From Holophagaceae bacterium (GTDB lineage Bacteria; Acidobacteriota; Holophagae; Holophagales; Holophagaceae): 64,000 nt of DNA. The stretch covers positions 62,001-126,000 of the forward strand of contig JADJVL010000012.1 in the NCBI GenBank assembly GCA_016710635.1, written 5' to 3'. The position numbers and the translations under genes are program-made. The notes under the pieces are model-generated. The model saw only the letters and a list, made by a program, of their open reading frames with translations, searched no databases and was not told the DNA's origin. Below, piece after piece: positions 36,291 through 44,940 of the stretch; within the stretch, counting starts at the first letter, position 1, and each line of letters begins with the position of its first letter.

Positions 36291-36359
36291 GGCGAGGCCG
36301 TACTCCGGGTGATCTCAAGCTCTTGAGACCAGACGGACCGATAGTGCATACGAGCACCA

Positions 36360-36690
36360 AGGCGTTGACCTTGAAGTCGACCTTGCTCCGTTGACCTTGA
36401 AGTTGACGTTGAAGTTGAAGTTGACCTTAAAAGAGTTCCTCGATCGGCGAGGGCCGCGCCTTCCGGCCCTCGCCGATCGAGGAACCAGAGCGCGAAGCGC
36501 TCGTCGCCGACCATTCCAGGCCGAACCGCCCAAGTGACCTGACTGCCCCTTGCCCATGCTTTGGCCCAACAGCCCAACGCGGAGGCCAATCCGAGCATCC
36601 CTCCCGGCCATCCCGCCCCTGGCCCTGCGGGCCTGGCACCCTTCCGGAGGCGCATTCGCAGAGGGCGCGAATGCACCTCCGAAAGGGTGC
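36360..36690. repeat. Intergenic hairpin/GGTCAA repeat element, copy D
   Basis: The left array (36360-36428) has six or so units of GTTGACCTTGAA type. A 22-bp perfect hairpin follows (36435-36456 with 36464-36485). A core then begins AGAGCGCGAAGCGCTCGTCG. The right hairpin (36636-36690) has arms CACCCTT and AAGGGTG at its base and CGCATTCGC/GCGAATG near its loop. The outer right array is missing. It lies between the convergent ends of the helicase gene and the gene at 36787. It belongs to the same subtype as copy E. Confidence 0.8.
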
Positions 36691-36786
36691 TCCATTTAAA
36701 GGCGCCAATCCTTCATTGTTCCCGTTCACGCGTCACTGGCTCAGCTCAGCGGTGAGGGCCTGTCTCCTGCTTTGTGGGTCGCCTGC

Positions 36787-37521
36787 CTACATCAGCGTCA
36801 GCGCCACCACGGTCTTGCCGCTGCTGCTCATCCCCATGCCGCTCCCGGTGTTCTCCTTCGTGGTCCGTTCCATCACCAGGCGCGAGCCCACCCGGCGGAA
36901 GACCGCCGTCTCCTTGGAGGTGCCGCCGAAGGAGATGAGGAACTTGCTGCCTTTGAACTCGACGCTCTCCTCGGCGCCCAGGGGGGTGCCGTCGGCGTCC
37001 AGCCAGACCTTGAGGCGCTGCTCGAACTTCTTCATCACGTCCCGGGTCTCCGCGCTCAGGGCCGGCTCCATCTGCAGGTGAAGCAGGCGCGCGGGTTTCC
37101 CACCGAAGGCCTCGTGCTTCTCCTCCAGGACCTTCACCTGGCTCAGCTTCACGAGGAGGGCCGGCGCGGCGCCCAGCATCTCGGAGGCATCCTCGGCGTT
37201 GAGCGCCCGCAGGGAATCCAGGTTCGGGGTCTGCGCCTCGGGGTCGGCCTTCTTCCGCCGGGTCTCCACCCGCGCGGCCTCCATCTGCTCGGGGGTCCAG
37301 CCCAGGCGGAGGCCGCCGGGGCCTTCCTCCAACAGGACTGCCCCGTGGCTCTGCTTCGTCTTCTGTTTCTTCCCCTCGCCGTTGAGGCTGGTCGTGTTCA
37401 CCTCCGCCCGGGCCTTGATGGCTTCGCGGCCCTGAAGCTTCTGCAGGGCTACGCGGAGATCGCCGAGGGCGTCCGCATGGAGGGCGGAGGCGGCGAACAG
37501 GCAGATCGGGAGCAGGCGCAT
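36787..37521 (-). CDS. Secreted protein of unknown function
   Basis: A 244-residue protein with a signal peptide (MRLLPICLFAASALHADA). The mature part is charged and contains RAEVNTTSLNGEGKKQKTKQ near residue 40 and WLDADGTPLGAEESVEFKGS near 172; the second half looks beta-rich, like outer membrane lipoprotein carrier folds. No family is recognised. It ends MGMSSSGKTVVALTLM. It is followed by repeat element D and preceded by fur. Confidence 0.7.
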   Translation of the reverse strand: MRLLPICLFAASALHADALGDLRVALQKLQGREAIKARAEVNTTSLNGEGKKQKTKQSHGAVLLEEGPGGLRLGWTPEQMEAARVETRRKKADPEAQTPNLDSLRALNAEDASEMLGAAPALLVKLSQVKVLEEKHEAFGGKPARLLHLQMEPALSAETRDVMKKFEQRLKVWLDADGTPLGAEESVEFKGSKFLISFGGTSKETAVFRRVGSRLVMERTTKENTGSGMGMSSSGKTVVALTLM

Positions 37522-37606
37522 GATGGGTTCCTTTAAGGGGCTTACGGGACCACGGTGCGCCGGGTTGAGGCGGGTTCCCCGGTCCAGTCAGGTCGTGGCC
37601 GACACA

Positions 37607-37659
37607 AGCGGGACTAACGGAACGGCCAGAAGGGCGCCGGCCGCTCCGAAAGTCCCGCT
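37607..37659 (-). other. Long structured hairpin at the fur 3' end
   Basis: AGCGGGACT (37607-37615) pairs with AGTCCCGCT (37651-37659), and inside it CGGAACGGCC partly pairs with GGCCGCTCCG. The structure includes the fur stop codon. There is no T-run, so it may be a 3' stabilising or Rho-linked structure. Confidence 0.55.
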
Positions 37660-38167
37660 AGGTATGGATCTGCGAAACCCGCTGCAGGAGGCTGCTCTCG
37701 TCGGTAGTGTCCGCGCAGTCCGAGCAGAGCCCGAAGATCTGCAGGCTATGGTGCAGGGCGCGGAACTTGTGTTCTTCGCAGATCGCGTCCTGGAGGGCCT
37801 CCAGGTCGGGGCGGAAGAACTCGATCACCTTCTGGCAGTTGAGGCAGATCAAGTGGTCGTGGTGCTCGTCGCCCCGGACCGCTTCGTAGTGGGCGTGCTG
37901 GTCCCCCAGGGACTGCTTGCGCACCAGTCCGCACTGCACCAGCAGATCGAGGGTGCGGTAGACCGTGGCCCTGGAGATGTCGCCCCCCTTCTTCCGCAAG
38001 GCCATGTGGAGGGAATCGGCGTCGAAGTGGTGGTCAGTCTGGAAGACCGCCTGGACCAGGGCCTTCCGCTCCCCGGTGTACTTGAGCTTCCTGCTCCGGA
38101 GGAAGGCCTCGAAACGGACCTGTTCCTCGGCGAAGGGCGTTTTCCTGCCTGTGGCGCGAGAAGGCAT
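37658..38167 (-). CDS. Fur-family transcriptional regulator
   Basis: A 169-residue metal-responsive repressor. The N-terminal winged helix has TGERKALVQAVFQTDHHFDAD and SRATVYRTLDLLVQCGLVRK. Metal sites are HAHYE, HHDHLICLNCQKVIEF and a C-terminal CSDC. The double CxxC pattern (CLNC and CSDC) implies a structural zinc. It could be Fur, Zur or PerR; the sequence does not settle which. The ATG at 38167 gives the usual N-terminus. It is divergent from the gene at 38269. Confidence 0.9.
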   Translation of the reverse strand: MPSRATGRKTPFAEEQVRFEAFLRSRKLKYTGERKALVQAVFQTDHHFDADSLHMALRKKGGDISRATVYRTLDLLVQCGLVRKQSLGDQHAHYEAVRGDEHHDHLICLNCQKVIEFFRPDLEALQDAICEEHKFRALHHSLQIFGLCSDCADTTDESSLLQRVSQIHT

Positions 38168-38207
38168 CGGGGTCTCCGATGTCCATCTTACGCAATTCAA
38201 AAACATT

Positions 38208-38236
38208 TCATGGCAGCGGGGTTAATCCGCTATAAA
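38208..38236 (+). promoter_or_regulatory. Candidate promoter for the gene at 38269
   Basis: TATAAA at 38231-38236 is a strong -10 box. The sequence 17 bases upstream (TCATGG, 38208-38213) is a poor -35. It lies 33 bases before the start codon in the spacer shared with fur. I see no convincing Fur box. Confidence 0.4.
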
Positions 38237-38268
38237 ATGAAGGTTCCGCCCCCATAGTGGAGTTTTTC

Positions 38269-38865
38269 ATGGCACTCGTCATCATCCAGGCCCCTTCAAT
38301 GTCCGCCGCCGCCAAGAAGCGCATCGGCGATCAGGTCATCACCGCCCTCCACAATGAGGACGTGCACGCCAGTTCCGTGGTGGTGCTGTTCCGCGCCGAG
38401 GACAGCGATGTCTATCTGGATGGCGGACTGCTCTTCGAGTCCGCCCCGAAGGCCACCGCCGGAACCCCGCCGGCGAGCCCGGCGTCCGCCCCCGCCACGA
38501 ATGCCGCCCCCCCGGCGGCCGCCCCGAGCGCCGCCCCCCGCACCTCCAAGGGCGCCGCCCATGACTTCAAGACCAAGGCCCGCCGGAACAAGGCCGAACT
38601 GGCCGAACTCAAGGCGCACCTGGTGAAGAGCCTCCAGCTGGAAGGCGCCCTCAGCAGCTTCCAGGCCCAGGAGGCCCTCGGCCTGAAGGATTGCGACTGG
38701 GCCCCCGCCACCCTGCGCCGCTTCTTCTCCGAACTGGAGGAGGAGGGCGTGGTCACCAAGCAAGGCCAGAAGCGGGGCACTCGGTATGTGTGGGTCGGCG
38801 TCGCCCACATCCCGCAGGCGCCTGCGGCGCCCAAGCTGGTGAAGAAGCAGGAAGCGGAAGGCTGA
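38269..38865 (+). CDS. Protein of unknown function with winged-helix-like C-terminus
   Basis: A 198-residue protein. ATG 38269 is preferred to a GTG four codons upstream because GGAG sits about seven bases before it. Residues 1-60 (MALVIIQAPSMSAAAKKRIG and onward) look like a small beta-alpha-beta domain of the tautomerase kind. Then comes an Ala/Pro-rich linker (about 64-95), and a C-terminal region from 110 to 180 that reads like a winged helix (FSELEEEGVVTKQGQKRGTR). It is divergent from fur. Confidence 0.65.
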   Translation: MALVIIQAPSMSAAAKKRIGDQVITALHNEDVHASSVVVLFRAEDSDVYLDGGLLFESAPKATAGTPPASPASAPATNAAPPAAAPSAAPRTSKGAAHDFKTKARRNKAELAELKAHLVKSLQLEGALSSFQAQEALGLKDCDWAPATLRRFFSELEEEGVVTKQGQKRGTRYVWVGVAHIPQAPAAPKLVKKQEAEG

Positions 38866-38874
38866 ACCCCGGCC

Positions 38875-40181
38875 TCAGCCTTCCGCCTTCAGCGCCCGTT
38901 CCGCGAGTCTGCCCAGGTCCCCGCTGCCCTGGCTGTTCGCCAGCGACTTGGCCTGGGCGATCAGCATGGACAGGCGGGCATGGGGCGGCAGCAGGGGTAC
39001 AAGATCCGCGGCCGCCGCCACCGCCAGAAGCTGGTGGGCGTGATTGAAGGCGGGATCGTTCTGGGCCGCCGCCGCCGCCAAGTCCCGCAGCACGGCCTCG
39101 GCGCCGCCCCGGTGAAAGGTCGCCAGGGCCAGATGCATGGCCTGGGCCGGCTCGGCGTCGAGGATGGCGTCCACGAGGGTGGCCTGAGCGGATTTCGGCG
39201 CGACGGCGCAACGCGGCCTTCCTCCTCGTCCGTGGGAAAGAGGTTCACCAGGGCCGCGGACTGGGCCCACGGCGTGGGCTGCCCGGCGCCCGCCTGCCGC
39301 ATGGCCTGGGTGGCCAGGTATACGAAATTCCAGCTGGTCTTGCCCTCGAGATCCCGCCGCGCGTCCAGCTGCTTCTCGCTGGCGGCGAGGACCAGCATCG
39401 CCAGGAGGTCGCCGCCCCGCTCGCCGGCCTTCAGCCGCCCGGCGAGCCGGTCCAGGAGCTCCACCAGGCCCAGGTCGCAGATCTCCCGGGCGCCATGGCG
39501 ATGCTGCGCCTCGTCCAGCGAAGCGCTGCCGAAGGGCACCCGGACCGCTTCGCCGCCCAGCCTGCGGGAGGCCCGCTGATGCCAGAAGGTGTCCGCCGGG
39601 GAGGCGGCGATCCAGGCGGTGAGGCCCAGCAGCCGGCGGCCCGTGGCTTTCGGGGATTCGAGGGCCAGGAAGAGCTCCTCGAAGTGATGGGCGAGGACCG
39701 CCTTGTGCCCCACGTTGGCCATGTCGTGGAGGACGAGGTCACCCAGGCGGCGGAAGTCCTCGGGGCCGGGGTCCTCCGTCCCCGAGGCCTCGCCGTAGGC
39801 GATCGAGGCGCGGCCGCTGCGGATGGCCATGCGCAGGTTGCCCCAGTGCCCGCTGCCCCTGCCGATGGCGGCGAGGCCGCCGCTCCCGGCCTTGCGCCCT
39901 TCGTGGGCCAGCATGTGGAGCTGCACGGCGAGCAGGCGGTGGAAATCCGTGGCCGCCAGGAGCGGACGCAGGCGAAACACGGCCCTCAGGCCCAGGAGCC
40001 CGTGTGGGATGTGGGGCTGATAGGCCTCCCAGTCCAGGCGGGGCACGAGCAGCTTCACCGCCTCCCGAGTGGCGTCACGGAGACCCGCCTCAATCTTCAA
40101 CGCGCGGGCGAAGGCCCCGAAGAAGGCGCCGGACGGCCGCTCCAGCTCACCCTTCCAGGCCTCCAGGATCTCCTCACGCAT
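38875..40181 (-). CDS. Protein of unknown function, with an apparent frameshift
   Basis: The first part starts at ATG 40181 (MREEILEAWKGELERPSGAF) and stays in one frame to about 39215 (ALVNLFPTDEEEGRVA). The rest is in another frame (SAQATLVDAILDAEPAQAMH, AFNHAHQLLAVAAAADLVP) and stops at 38875. A single missing base near 39205-39225 would join them into about 435 residues. The protein is helical and has repeated LDLLA-type segments, with histidine-rich spots. It overlaps the gene at 40174 by eight bases. No family is recognised. Confidence 0.6.
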
Positions 40182-40788
40182 CGCCAATTCCGAAGGCCTC
40201 CAGGACCATCTTGCCCCAGTGGTGTTCGAAGGCCCGCTTCCACACGGGACCGCCCTCCCGGATGCCCGCATCCTGCAGCCGTTCCGCGAGCTCGATCCGC
40301 AGGCCGTCCCCCTCGCTGCCGAGGTGGGTGGCGGCCTGGGCGATGAAGGCCTGCCGCGCGGCCTGCAGGGCGTCGAAGTGGTCCAGGTAGGCGGGGCTGT
40401 CCGGAGCTGGAGTCGCCGCGCGGAGACGCTGCCAGCCCTCGAAGAGGAGCTGCCCCTTCGGATCCCGGGCCAGGCGGCCATCCAGCTTCCGGACCACCAG
40501 CGCCGGTCCGCCCTCCTCGCTGCGGGAGAGGGCGGTCCGCAGTTGCGCCGCCTTGGCCACGTCCTTCGTCAGATGCGACATGGCGACGAAGGCCCTCGGC
40601 CGGGACCGCTTCGCGCGCCGGCCGAAGTAGGTGTCCATGGCCGCCACCACCGCGTCGGCGGGAATGCCCTGGGCCTCCCACGCCGTGACCTCAACGAAGT
40701 CCTCCCGGCTGAGGAAGGCGCTCCGGCCGTGGAGGTGGAAGGCCCACTCCGCCTCGATCCAGTCCAGTTCCTCCCGGGTGTAGGCCAT
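40174..40788 (-). CDS. Protein of unknown function
   Basis: A 204-residue soluble protein starting MAYTREELDWIEAEWAFHLH. Its start region is rich in aromatic and acidic residues (SREDFVEVTAWEAQGIPADA). The rest is helical. It reads like a protein from a small conserved gene cluster with its neighbours at 38875 and 40793, to which it is joined by an eight-base overlap and a five-base gap. No family is recognised. Confidence 0.65.
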   Translation of the reverse strand: MAYTREELDWIEAEWAFHLHGRSAFLSREDFVEVTAWEAQGIPADAVVAAMDTYFGRRAKRSRPRAFVAMSHLTKDVAKAAQLRTALSRSEEGGPALVVRKLDGRLARDPKGQLLFEGWQRLRAATPAPDSPAYLDHFDALQAARQAFIAQAATHLGSEGDGLRIELAERLQDAGIREGGPVWKRAFEHHWGKMVLEAFGIGDA

Positions 40789-40792
40789 GGCG

Positions 40793-41143
40793 TCAGTCCG
40801 CGGGCAGGAGCTTCGAGCCGTCCTTGAGGAGGATGACGCCGCCCTCCAGGCCGGCGATCTCGTCGGCGATGAGGGCCGTGCGGGCGAAGCCCACCAGCCG
40901 CCACCGGGTCGTCCGCGCCTGGGCGCCGCTCCCCGCCTCGAAGACCTGGATCGCGTAGATCGCGCCCTGACGGCCTTCCACGAGGAAGAAGCGGCCCGAG
41001 CCGCCCCGGCCGGCCCACTCGGCCCCGGCGGGCACGCCGGCTGGACGGCGGGGAAGGCGCGGTCCCCTGAACCACAGTCCGAGGACGAGGGAAGCCCCGA
41101 GTACCGCCGCGCCAAGTCCGCCCAATAGCCAACCCTTCTTCAC
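40793..41143 (-). CDS. Small membrane-anchored protein of unknown function
   Basis: A 116-residue protein with one N-terminal membrane anchor (WLLGGLGAAVLGASLVLGLW). The rest is an outside or periplasmic domain with FFLVEGRQGAIYAIQVFEAG. The GTG at 41143 is used because GGGAGG lies just upstream. It is the first gene of a three-gene minus-strand unit and is divergent from the methionine aminopeptidase gene, 51 bases away. Confidence 0.6.
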   Translation of the reverse strand: MKKGWLLGGLGAAVLGASLVLGLWFRGPRLPRRPAGVPAGAEWAGRGGSGRFFLVEGRQGAIYAIQVFEAGSGAQARTTRWRLVGFARTALIADEIAGLEGGVILLKDGSKLLPAD

Positions 41144-41194
41144 GCCCAGTCCTCCCAGCCCATGGTACCGGGCTACACTGGTGGCGAGGATTGC

Positions 41195-41992
41195 ATGGTG
41201 CTGCTGCGAGAACAGATCCGGTACAAGAGCCGCCGCGAAATCGAGAAGATGCGGCTGGCGGGACGCCTCGCGGCGAACGCCCTGCGGGTGGCGGCGCGGG
41301 CGGCGAAGCCCGGCGTCAGCCTGCTGGAGCTGGACAAGCTCGCGGAGACCTTCATCCGCAAGCAGGGCGCCGTGCCGAACTTCAAGGGCTACCACGGCTT
41401 TCCGGGAACCCTCTGCACGTCGGTGAACGACAGAGTGGTGCACGGCATCCCCACGGACTACGTCCTGCGGGACGGCGACATCATCTCCATCGACTGCGGC
41501 TGCAAGCTGGACGGCTACCACGGGGACACCTGCCTCAGCGTGGGTGTCGGACAGATCAGCGAGGAGGCCCAGCGCCTGCTGCAGACGGCGCAGCTGGCCA
41601 TGTACGTGGGCATCGAGCACTGCCGGACCGGCAACCGCCTCGGGGACATGGCCACCGCCGTGCAGGAATTCGCCGAGGCCCGGGGCTACGGGATCGTGCG
41701 GGACTACATCGGCCACGGCATCGGCAAGGAGCTCCACGAGGATCCCCAGGTGGTCTACGCGGATCAGCGGCCCGGCACGGGCTTCCGCATGGAGCCCGGC
41801 ATGACCATCACCATCGAACCCATCCTCACCACCGGCTCCCACCGCTGCCTAGTGGAGGCGGACGGCTGGACGGTGCGCACCCGGGACGGCGGGCTCAGCG
41901 CCCAGTTCGAGCACGACATCGCCATCACCAAGGACGGCCCGGACATCCTGTCCCTGCCGGATCCCGAATTCGAGCTCGAGGACGGGCTCTAG
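41195..41992 (+). CDS. map: Methionine aminopeptidase, type I
   Basis: A 265-residue metalloprotease that removes the initiator methionine. Metal and catalytic residues are in place: His83 (SVNDRVVHGIP), Asp100 (IISIDCG), Asp111 (YHGDTCLSV), a histidine in GHGIGKELHED and late glutamates in TIEPIL and FEHDIAI. The ATG at 41195 is chosen because GAGGA lies six bases upstream. An extra 11 residues upstream are possible but unlikely. It begins a plus-strand run to ispE. Confidence 0.94.
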   Translation: MVLLREQIRYKSRREIEKMRLAGRLAANALRVAARAAKPGVSLLELDKLAETFIRKQGAVPNFKGYHGFPGTLCTSVNDRVVHGIPTDYVLRDGDIISIDCGCKLDGYHGDTCLSVGVGQISEEAQRLLQTAQLAMYVGIEHCRTGNRLGDMATAVQEFAEARGYGIVRDYIGHGIGKELHEDPQVVYADQRPGTGFRMEPGMTITIEPILTTGSHRCLVEADGWTVRTRDGGLSAQFEHDIAITKDGPDILSLPDPEFELEDGL

Positions 41993-42011
41993 CCGCTTCC
42001 CTGGAGAAACC

Positions 42012-42515
42012 ATGCGCTCGAGGCCTGCCCGTTTCCCGCTGGTACTGACGGCCGTTCCCGCCCTTCTCTTCCTCCTGGGCTGCGGCGCCAAGGGCGTCAA
42101 GGAGACCCGGGCCGCCTCCACCCTGGCGGTGAAGGAGCTCCAGAGCCTGGTGGACGATGCCACGGAGAACGGCCTCAAGGAGCGCGAGCGGGCCCGCAGC
42201 GAGGAGCCCCTGGACTGGGCCCTCCTCGCCGCCACCGCCATCCAGCAGTTCCAGGCCTCCCCCGAAGCCCGGGCCCTGCGGAACCCCTACGATGCCACGC
42301 GGCCCGTCTTCGCCGCCCGGGCCGAAGGCAGCGACCCGGGCACCGTGTACCTCGACGCCAGCCCCGCCCGCTCCGGCGCGATCATGGTGGTCGCCGTGTT
42401 CAAGGACGGGGCCGCGCTGAAGCGCGAGACCGCCAATGTGAAGGTCAACGTGGCCCGGCGCCCCCCGAAGCTCGACGTGGACACCGGCGCCATGCCCGCC
42501 GCCCCGAGTCTCTGA
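42012..42515 (+). CDS. Putative lipoprotein
   Basis: A 167-residue protein with a lipoprotein signal (LTAVPALLFLLGCGAKGVKE; lipobox cysteine near residue 24). The mature part has a helical stretch with SLVDDATENGLKERERARSE, and then a beta-rich part (GTVYLDASPARSGAIMVVAV). No family is recognised. It sits 19 bases after map and eight before ispE, so it is within one transcript. Confidence 0.75.
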   Translation: MRSRPARFPLVLTAVPALLFLLGCGAKGVKETRAASTLAVKELQSLVDDATENGLKERERARSEEPLDWALLAATAIQQFQASPEARALRNPYDATRPVFAARAEGSDPGTVYLDASPARSGAIMVVAVFKDGAALKRETANVKVNVARRPPKLDVDTGAMPAAPSL

Positions 42516-42522
42516 AGCTCCC

Positions 42523-43356
42523 TTGATCATCCAGGCCCCCGCCAAGCTGAACCGCTTCCTCGCCGTCCTGGGCCGGCGCGCGGACGGATATCACGAGCTC
42601 GAGCTGGTCACCACCGTGCTGGAAGGCGTCCCGGCTCTCACGGACCGGCTGGAAGGCGCGCCGGCGGAGACCTTTTCCCTCGCCCTGACCGGCGCCCACG
42701 CCGAAGGCATCGACGCCGGCGAAACCAACCTGGTGGTGCGGGCCTGGCGGTTGCTGGAGCAGGAGGCCGGACGGGCGCTCCCCGCGCGCCTCGCCCTCGA
42801 GAAGCGCATCCCCCATGGCGGCGGCCTTGGCGGGGGCAGCAGCGACGCCGCCGCGGCGCTGAAGCTTGGCAACGCCCTCTTCGACCTCGGACTGACGCCC
42901 CAGCAGCTCCTGCCCCTGGCGGCCCGGCTGGGCTCGGACGTGCCCCTCTTCCTGCTCGGCGGCACGGTGCTGGGCCTGGGCCGCGGCGAGCGGGTGCTCC
43001 CGCTGCGGCCCATCCCCCTGGAGCCCATGATCCTCGTCCATCCCGGCCTGCACGTTTCGACGCCCGCGGTCTACCGCGCCCTGGGAGAAGTGGGCTATCC
43101 CTTTCCGCAGGAGCTGCACGCCCTGACCGAAGGCGCTGCGCCGCCCTGGCGCAACGACCTCACGGGCGCGGCGGTCTGGGTCTGCCCGCCCCTGGGGGAG
43201 GCGCGGGACGCGCTGGCGGCCCTGGGCGGGGAGCCGCTGCTCTGCGGCTCCGGCGCCTGCTGGATTGCCCGGTTTCAAACGGCAGAAGAAAGGGACCGGG
43301 CCACTGGCGCGCTGCGCACCGCGCACCCATCCTGGGACATCCATTCCCTCGGGTGA
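42523..43356 (+). CDS. ispE: 4-diphosphocytidyl-2-C-methyl-D-erythritol kinase
   Basis: IspE is a GHMP kinase of the non-mevalonate isoprenoid pathway. It has 277 residues with PAKLNRFLAVLGRRADGYHE near the N-terminus and the ATP-binding GGGLGGGSSD (99-108). The third GHMP motif is weak: LCGSGACWIAR is used where many enzymes have SGSG. The start codon is TTG at 42523, supported by the family start MIIQAPAKLN. Confidence 0.9.
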   Translation: MIIQAPAKLNRFLAVLGRRADGYHELELVTTVLEGVPALTDRLEGAPAETFSLALTGAHAEGIDAGETNLVVRAWRLLEQEAGRALPARLALEKRIPHGGGLGGGSSDAAAALKLGNALFDLGLTPQQLLPLAARLGSDVPLFLLGGTVLGLGRGERVLPLRPIPLEPMILVHPGLHVSTPAVYRALGEVGYPFPQELHALTEGAAPPWRNDLTGAAVWVCPPLGEARDALAALGGEPLLCGSGACWIARFQTAEERDRATGALRTAHPSWDIHSLG

Positions 43357-43359
43357 CCC

Positions 43360-43554
43360 ATGAACACCTTCCTGGCCCTGTTGCTCGCCGTGCAGATCCC
43401 GGTCTTCTTCCTCTTCGCGGTCTCGGTGTTCTTCGTGGGGCGGAAGGCGCCCGACTCCTGGCTGGCGAAGCTGCTGGCCCTGGAATTCCCCGTTCTCGCC
43501 GCCGGCGGACTGGGCCTGCCCCTGTTCGCGCTGTTCTGCGTCCTGCGCGGCTGA
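43360..43554 (+). CDS. Small membrane protein
   Basis: A 64-residue protein that is almost all hydrophobic: two membrane segments (about 3-26 and 38-60) with a short basic loop (GRKAPDSWLAK). It begins three bases after the ispE stop. The size and context suggest a real translated gene, but the function is unknown. Confidence 0.6.
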   Translation: MNTFLALLLAVQIPVFFLFAVSVFFVGRKAPDSWLAKLLALEFPVLAAGGLGLPLFALFCVLRG

Positions 43555-43633
43555 GCCTGCGCGGCCCTGAGCGGCCTGCACTGGCCTCGGCAATACCGCC
43601 GCCCCCGGGCTAACCTGGAGGATTGGAGCGGAC

Positions 43634-44893
43634 ATGGCGGATTCGAAGCGGGCCCGGATGGCGATCTTCCTGACGGTCTTTGTGGACCTGTTGGGCTTCG
43701 GCATCGTCATCCCCATCCTGCCCCTCTACGCCAAGTCCATCGCCGAGCACCCCAGCGGGTGGATGGAGAAGGCCAACGCCCTGCTCCACCTCCAGACCCC
43801 GGGGGCCTTCTGGGCCGGAGTGGCCTTCGTGGCCTTCTCCGTGATGCAGTTCGTGGCCACGCCGCTGCTGGGCCGCCTGTCGGACCTCACCGGGCGCCGC
43901 CCCGTCCTGTGGATGTCCCTGCTGGGCTCCGCGGTCGGCTATCTCATGCTCGCCCTCACCAGCCGCTTCGAATGGGTGCTGGCCGCCCGGCTCCTTGACG
44001 GCGTCACCGGCGGCAACATCTCCGTGGCCCAGGCCGCCATGGCGGACGTCAGCGCGCCGGAAGAGCGAAGCAAGGCCCTCGGCATGATCGGCGCCGCCTT
44101 CGGCCTGGGCTTCGTCCTCGGTCCTGCCCTCGCCGGCATCCTCAGCGGCTCCCACCTCGGCCTCTCCCTCCTGGAAACCCACGGCTGGCATCTGCCCTTC
44201 TTCGTGGCGGCGGGACTTTCCCTGCTGGCCTCCCTGATGGTCCTCGCCTGGATGCCGGAGACCCTCACCCCGGAGGTGCGGGCCCGGGCCAAGGACAAGG
44301 AGAACCGGGGCCACGCCCTCGCCCGGGCCCTCAAACGCCCCGGCATGCCCCACCTCCTCGCCATCGCCCTGCTGGCCATGTCGGGCTTCGCCATGATGGA
44401 AGGCACCTTCAGCCTCATGGCCAACGCCCGCTTCGCCTTCGGCCAGCGGGAGGTCGGCTGGCTCTTCGCCTACATCGGCATCCTCATCACCCTCTACCAG
44501 GGAGGGCTGGTGCGGGTGGTCGCCAAGCGCATCCCCGAGCGGGCCGCCATGGGCCTAGGCCTCGCCTTCATGGCGGCGTCCCTCTACTTCCTGCCGGTCT
44601 CGTCGTGGAAGTGGCCCTTCATGCTGGTCCTCATCCCCATGGCCTGGGGCTCCGGCATGAACTCGACGGCGACCTACGCCCTCGCGAGCCACCTCACCCC
44701 CGCGGAGGAGCAGGGCGCCATCTTCGGCGTCATGAACGCCATGCAGGGGCTGGGGCGGATCCTCGGCCCCTTCCTCGGCGCCTACGTGTTCGCGACCCAT
44801 GGCTACCGCGCACCCTACGTGGTGGCTTCCGGCTGCATGGTCCTGGCCCTGCTGCTGGCGCTCATCCTGCCCAGGACGCATCGCCGGGAGTGA
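43634..44893 (+). CDS. MFS transporter, TetA-like drug efflux type
   Basis: A 419-residue, 12-helix transporter. Helix 1 has TVFVDLLGFGIVIPILPLYA, loop 2-3 the signature GRLSDLTGRRPVLW, and helix 5 VLGPALAGIL. These are the features of the TetA / multidrug proton antiporter group. The substrate is not evident. There is no adjacent TetR-type regulator. The ATG at 43634 has GGAG in the leader. Confidence 0.88.
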   Translation: MADSKRARMAIFLTVFVDLLGFGIVIPILPLYAKSIAEHPSGWMEKANALLHLQTPGAFWAGVAFVAFSVMQFVATPLLGRLSDLTGRRPVLWMSLLGSAVGYLMLALTSRFEWVLAARLLDGVTGGNISVAQAAMADVSAPEERSKALGMIGAAFGLGFVLGPALAGILSGSHLGLSLLETHGWHLPFFVAAGLSLLASLMVLAWMPETLTPEVRARAKDKENRGHALARALKRPGMPHLLAIALLAMSGFAMMEGTFSLMANARFAFGQREVGWLFAYIGILITLYQGGLVRVVAKRIPERAAMGLGLAFMAASLYFLPVSSWKWPFMLVLIPMAWGSGMNSTATYALASHLTPAEEQGAIFGVMNAMQGLGRILGPFLGAYVFATHGYRAPYVVASGCMVLALLLALILPRTHRRE

Positions 44894-44940
44894 CCCGGAG
44901 CGCCCCCGGCCTTCCGATAGGATGGAGGCCAGGAGCCGCC

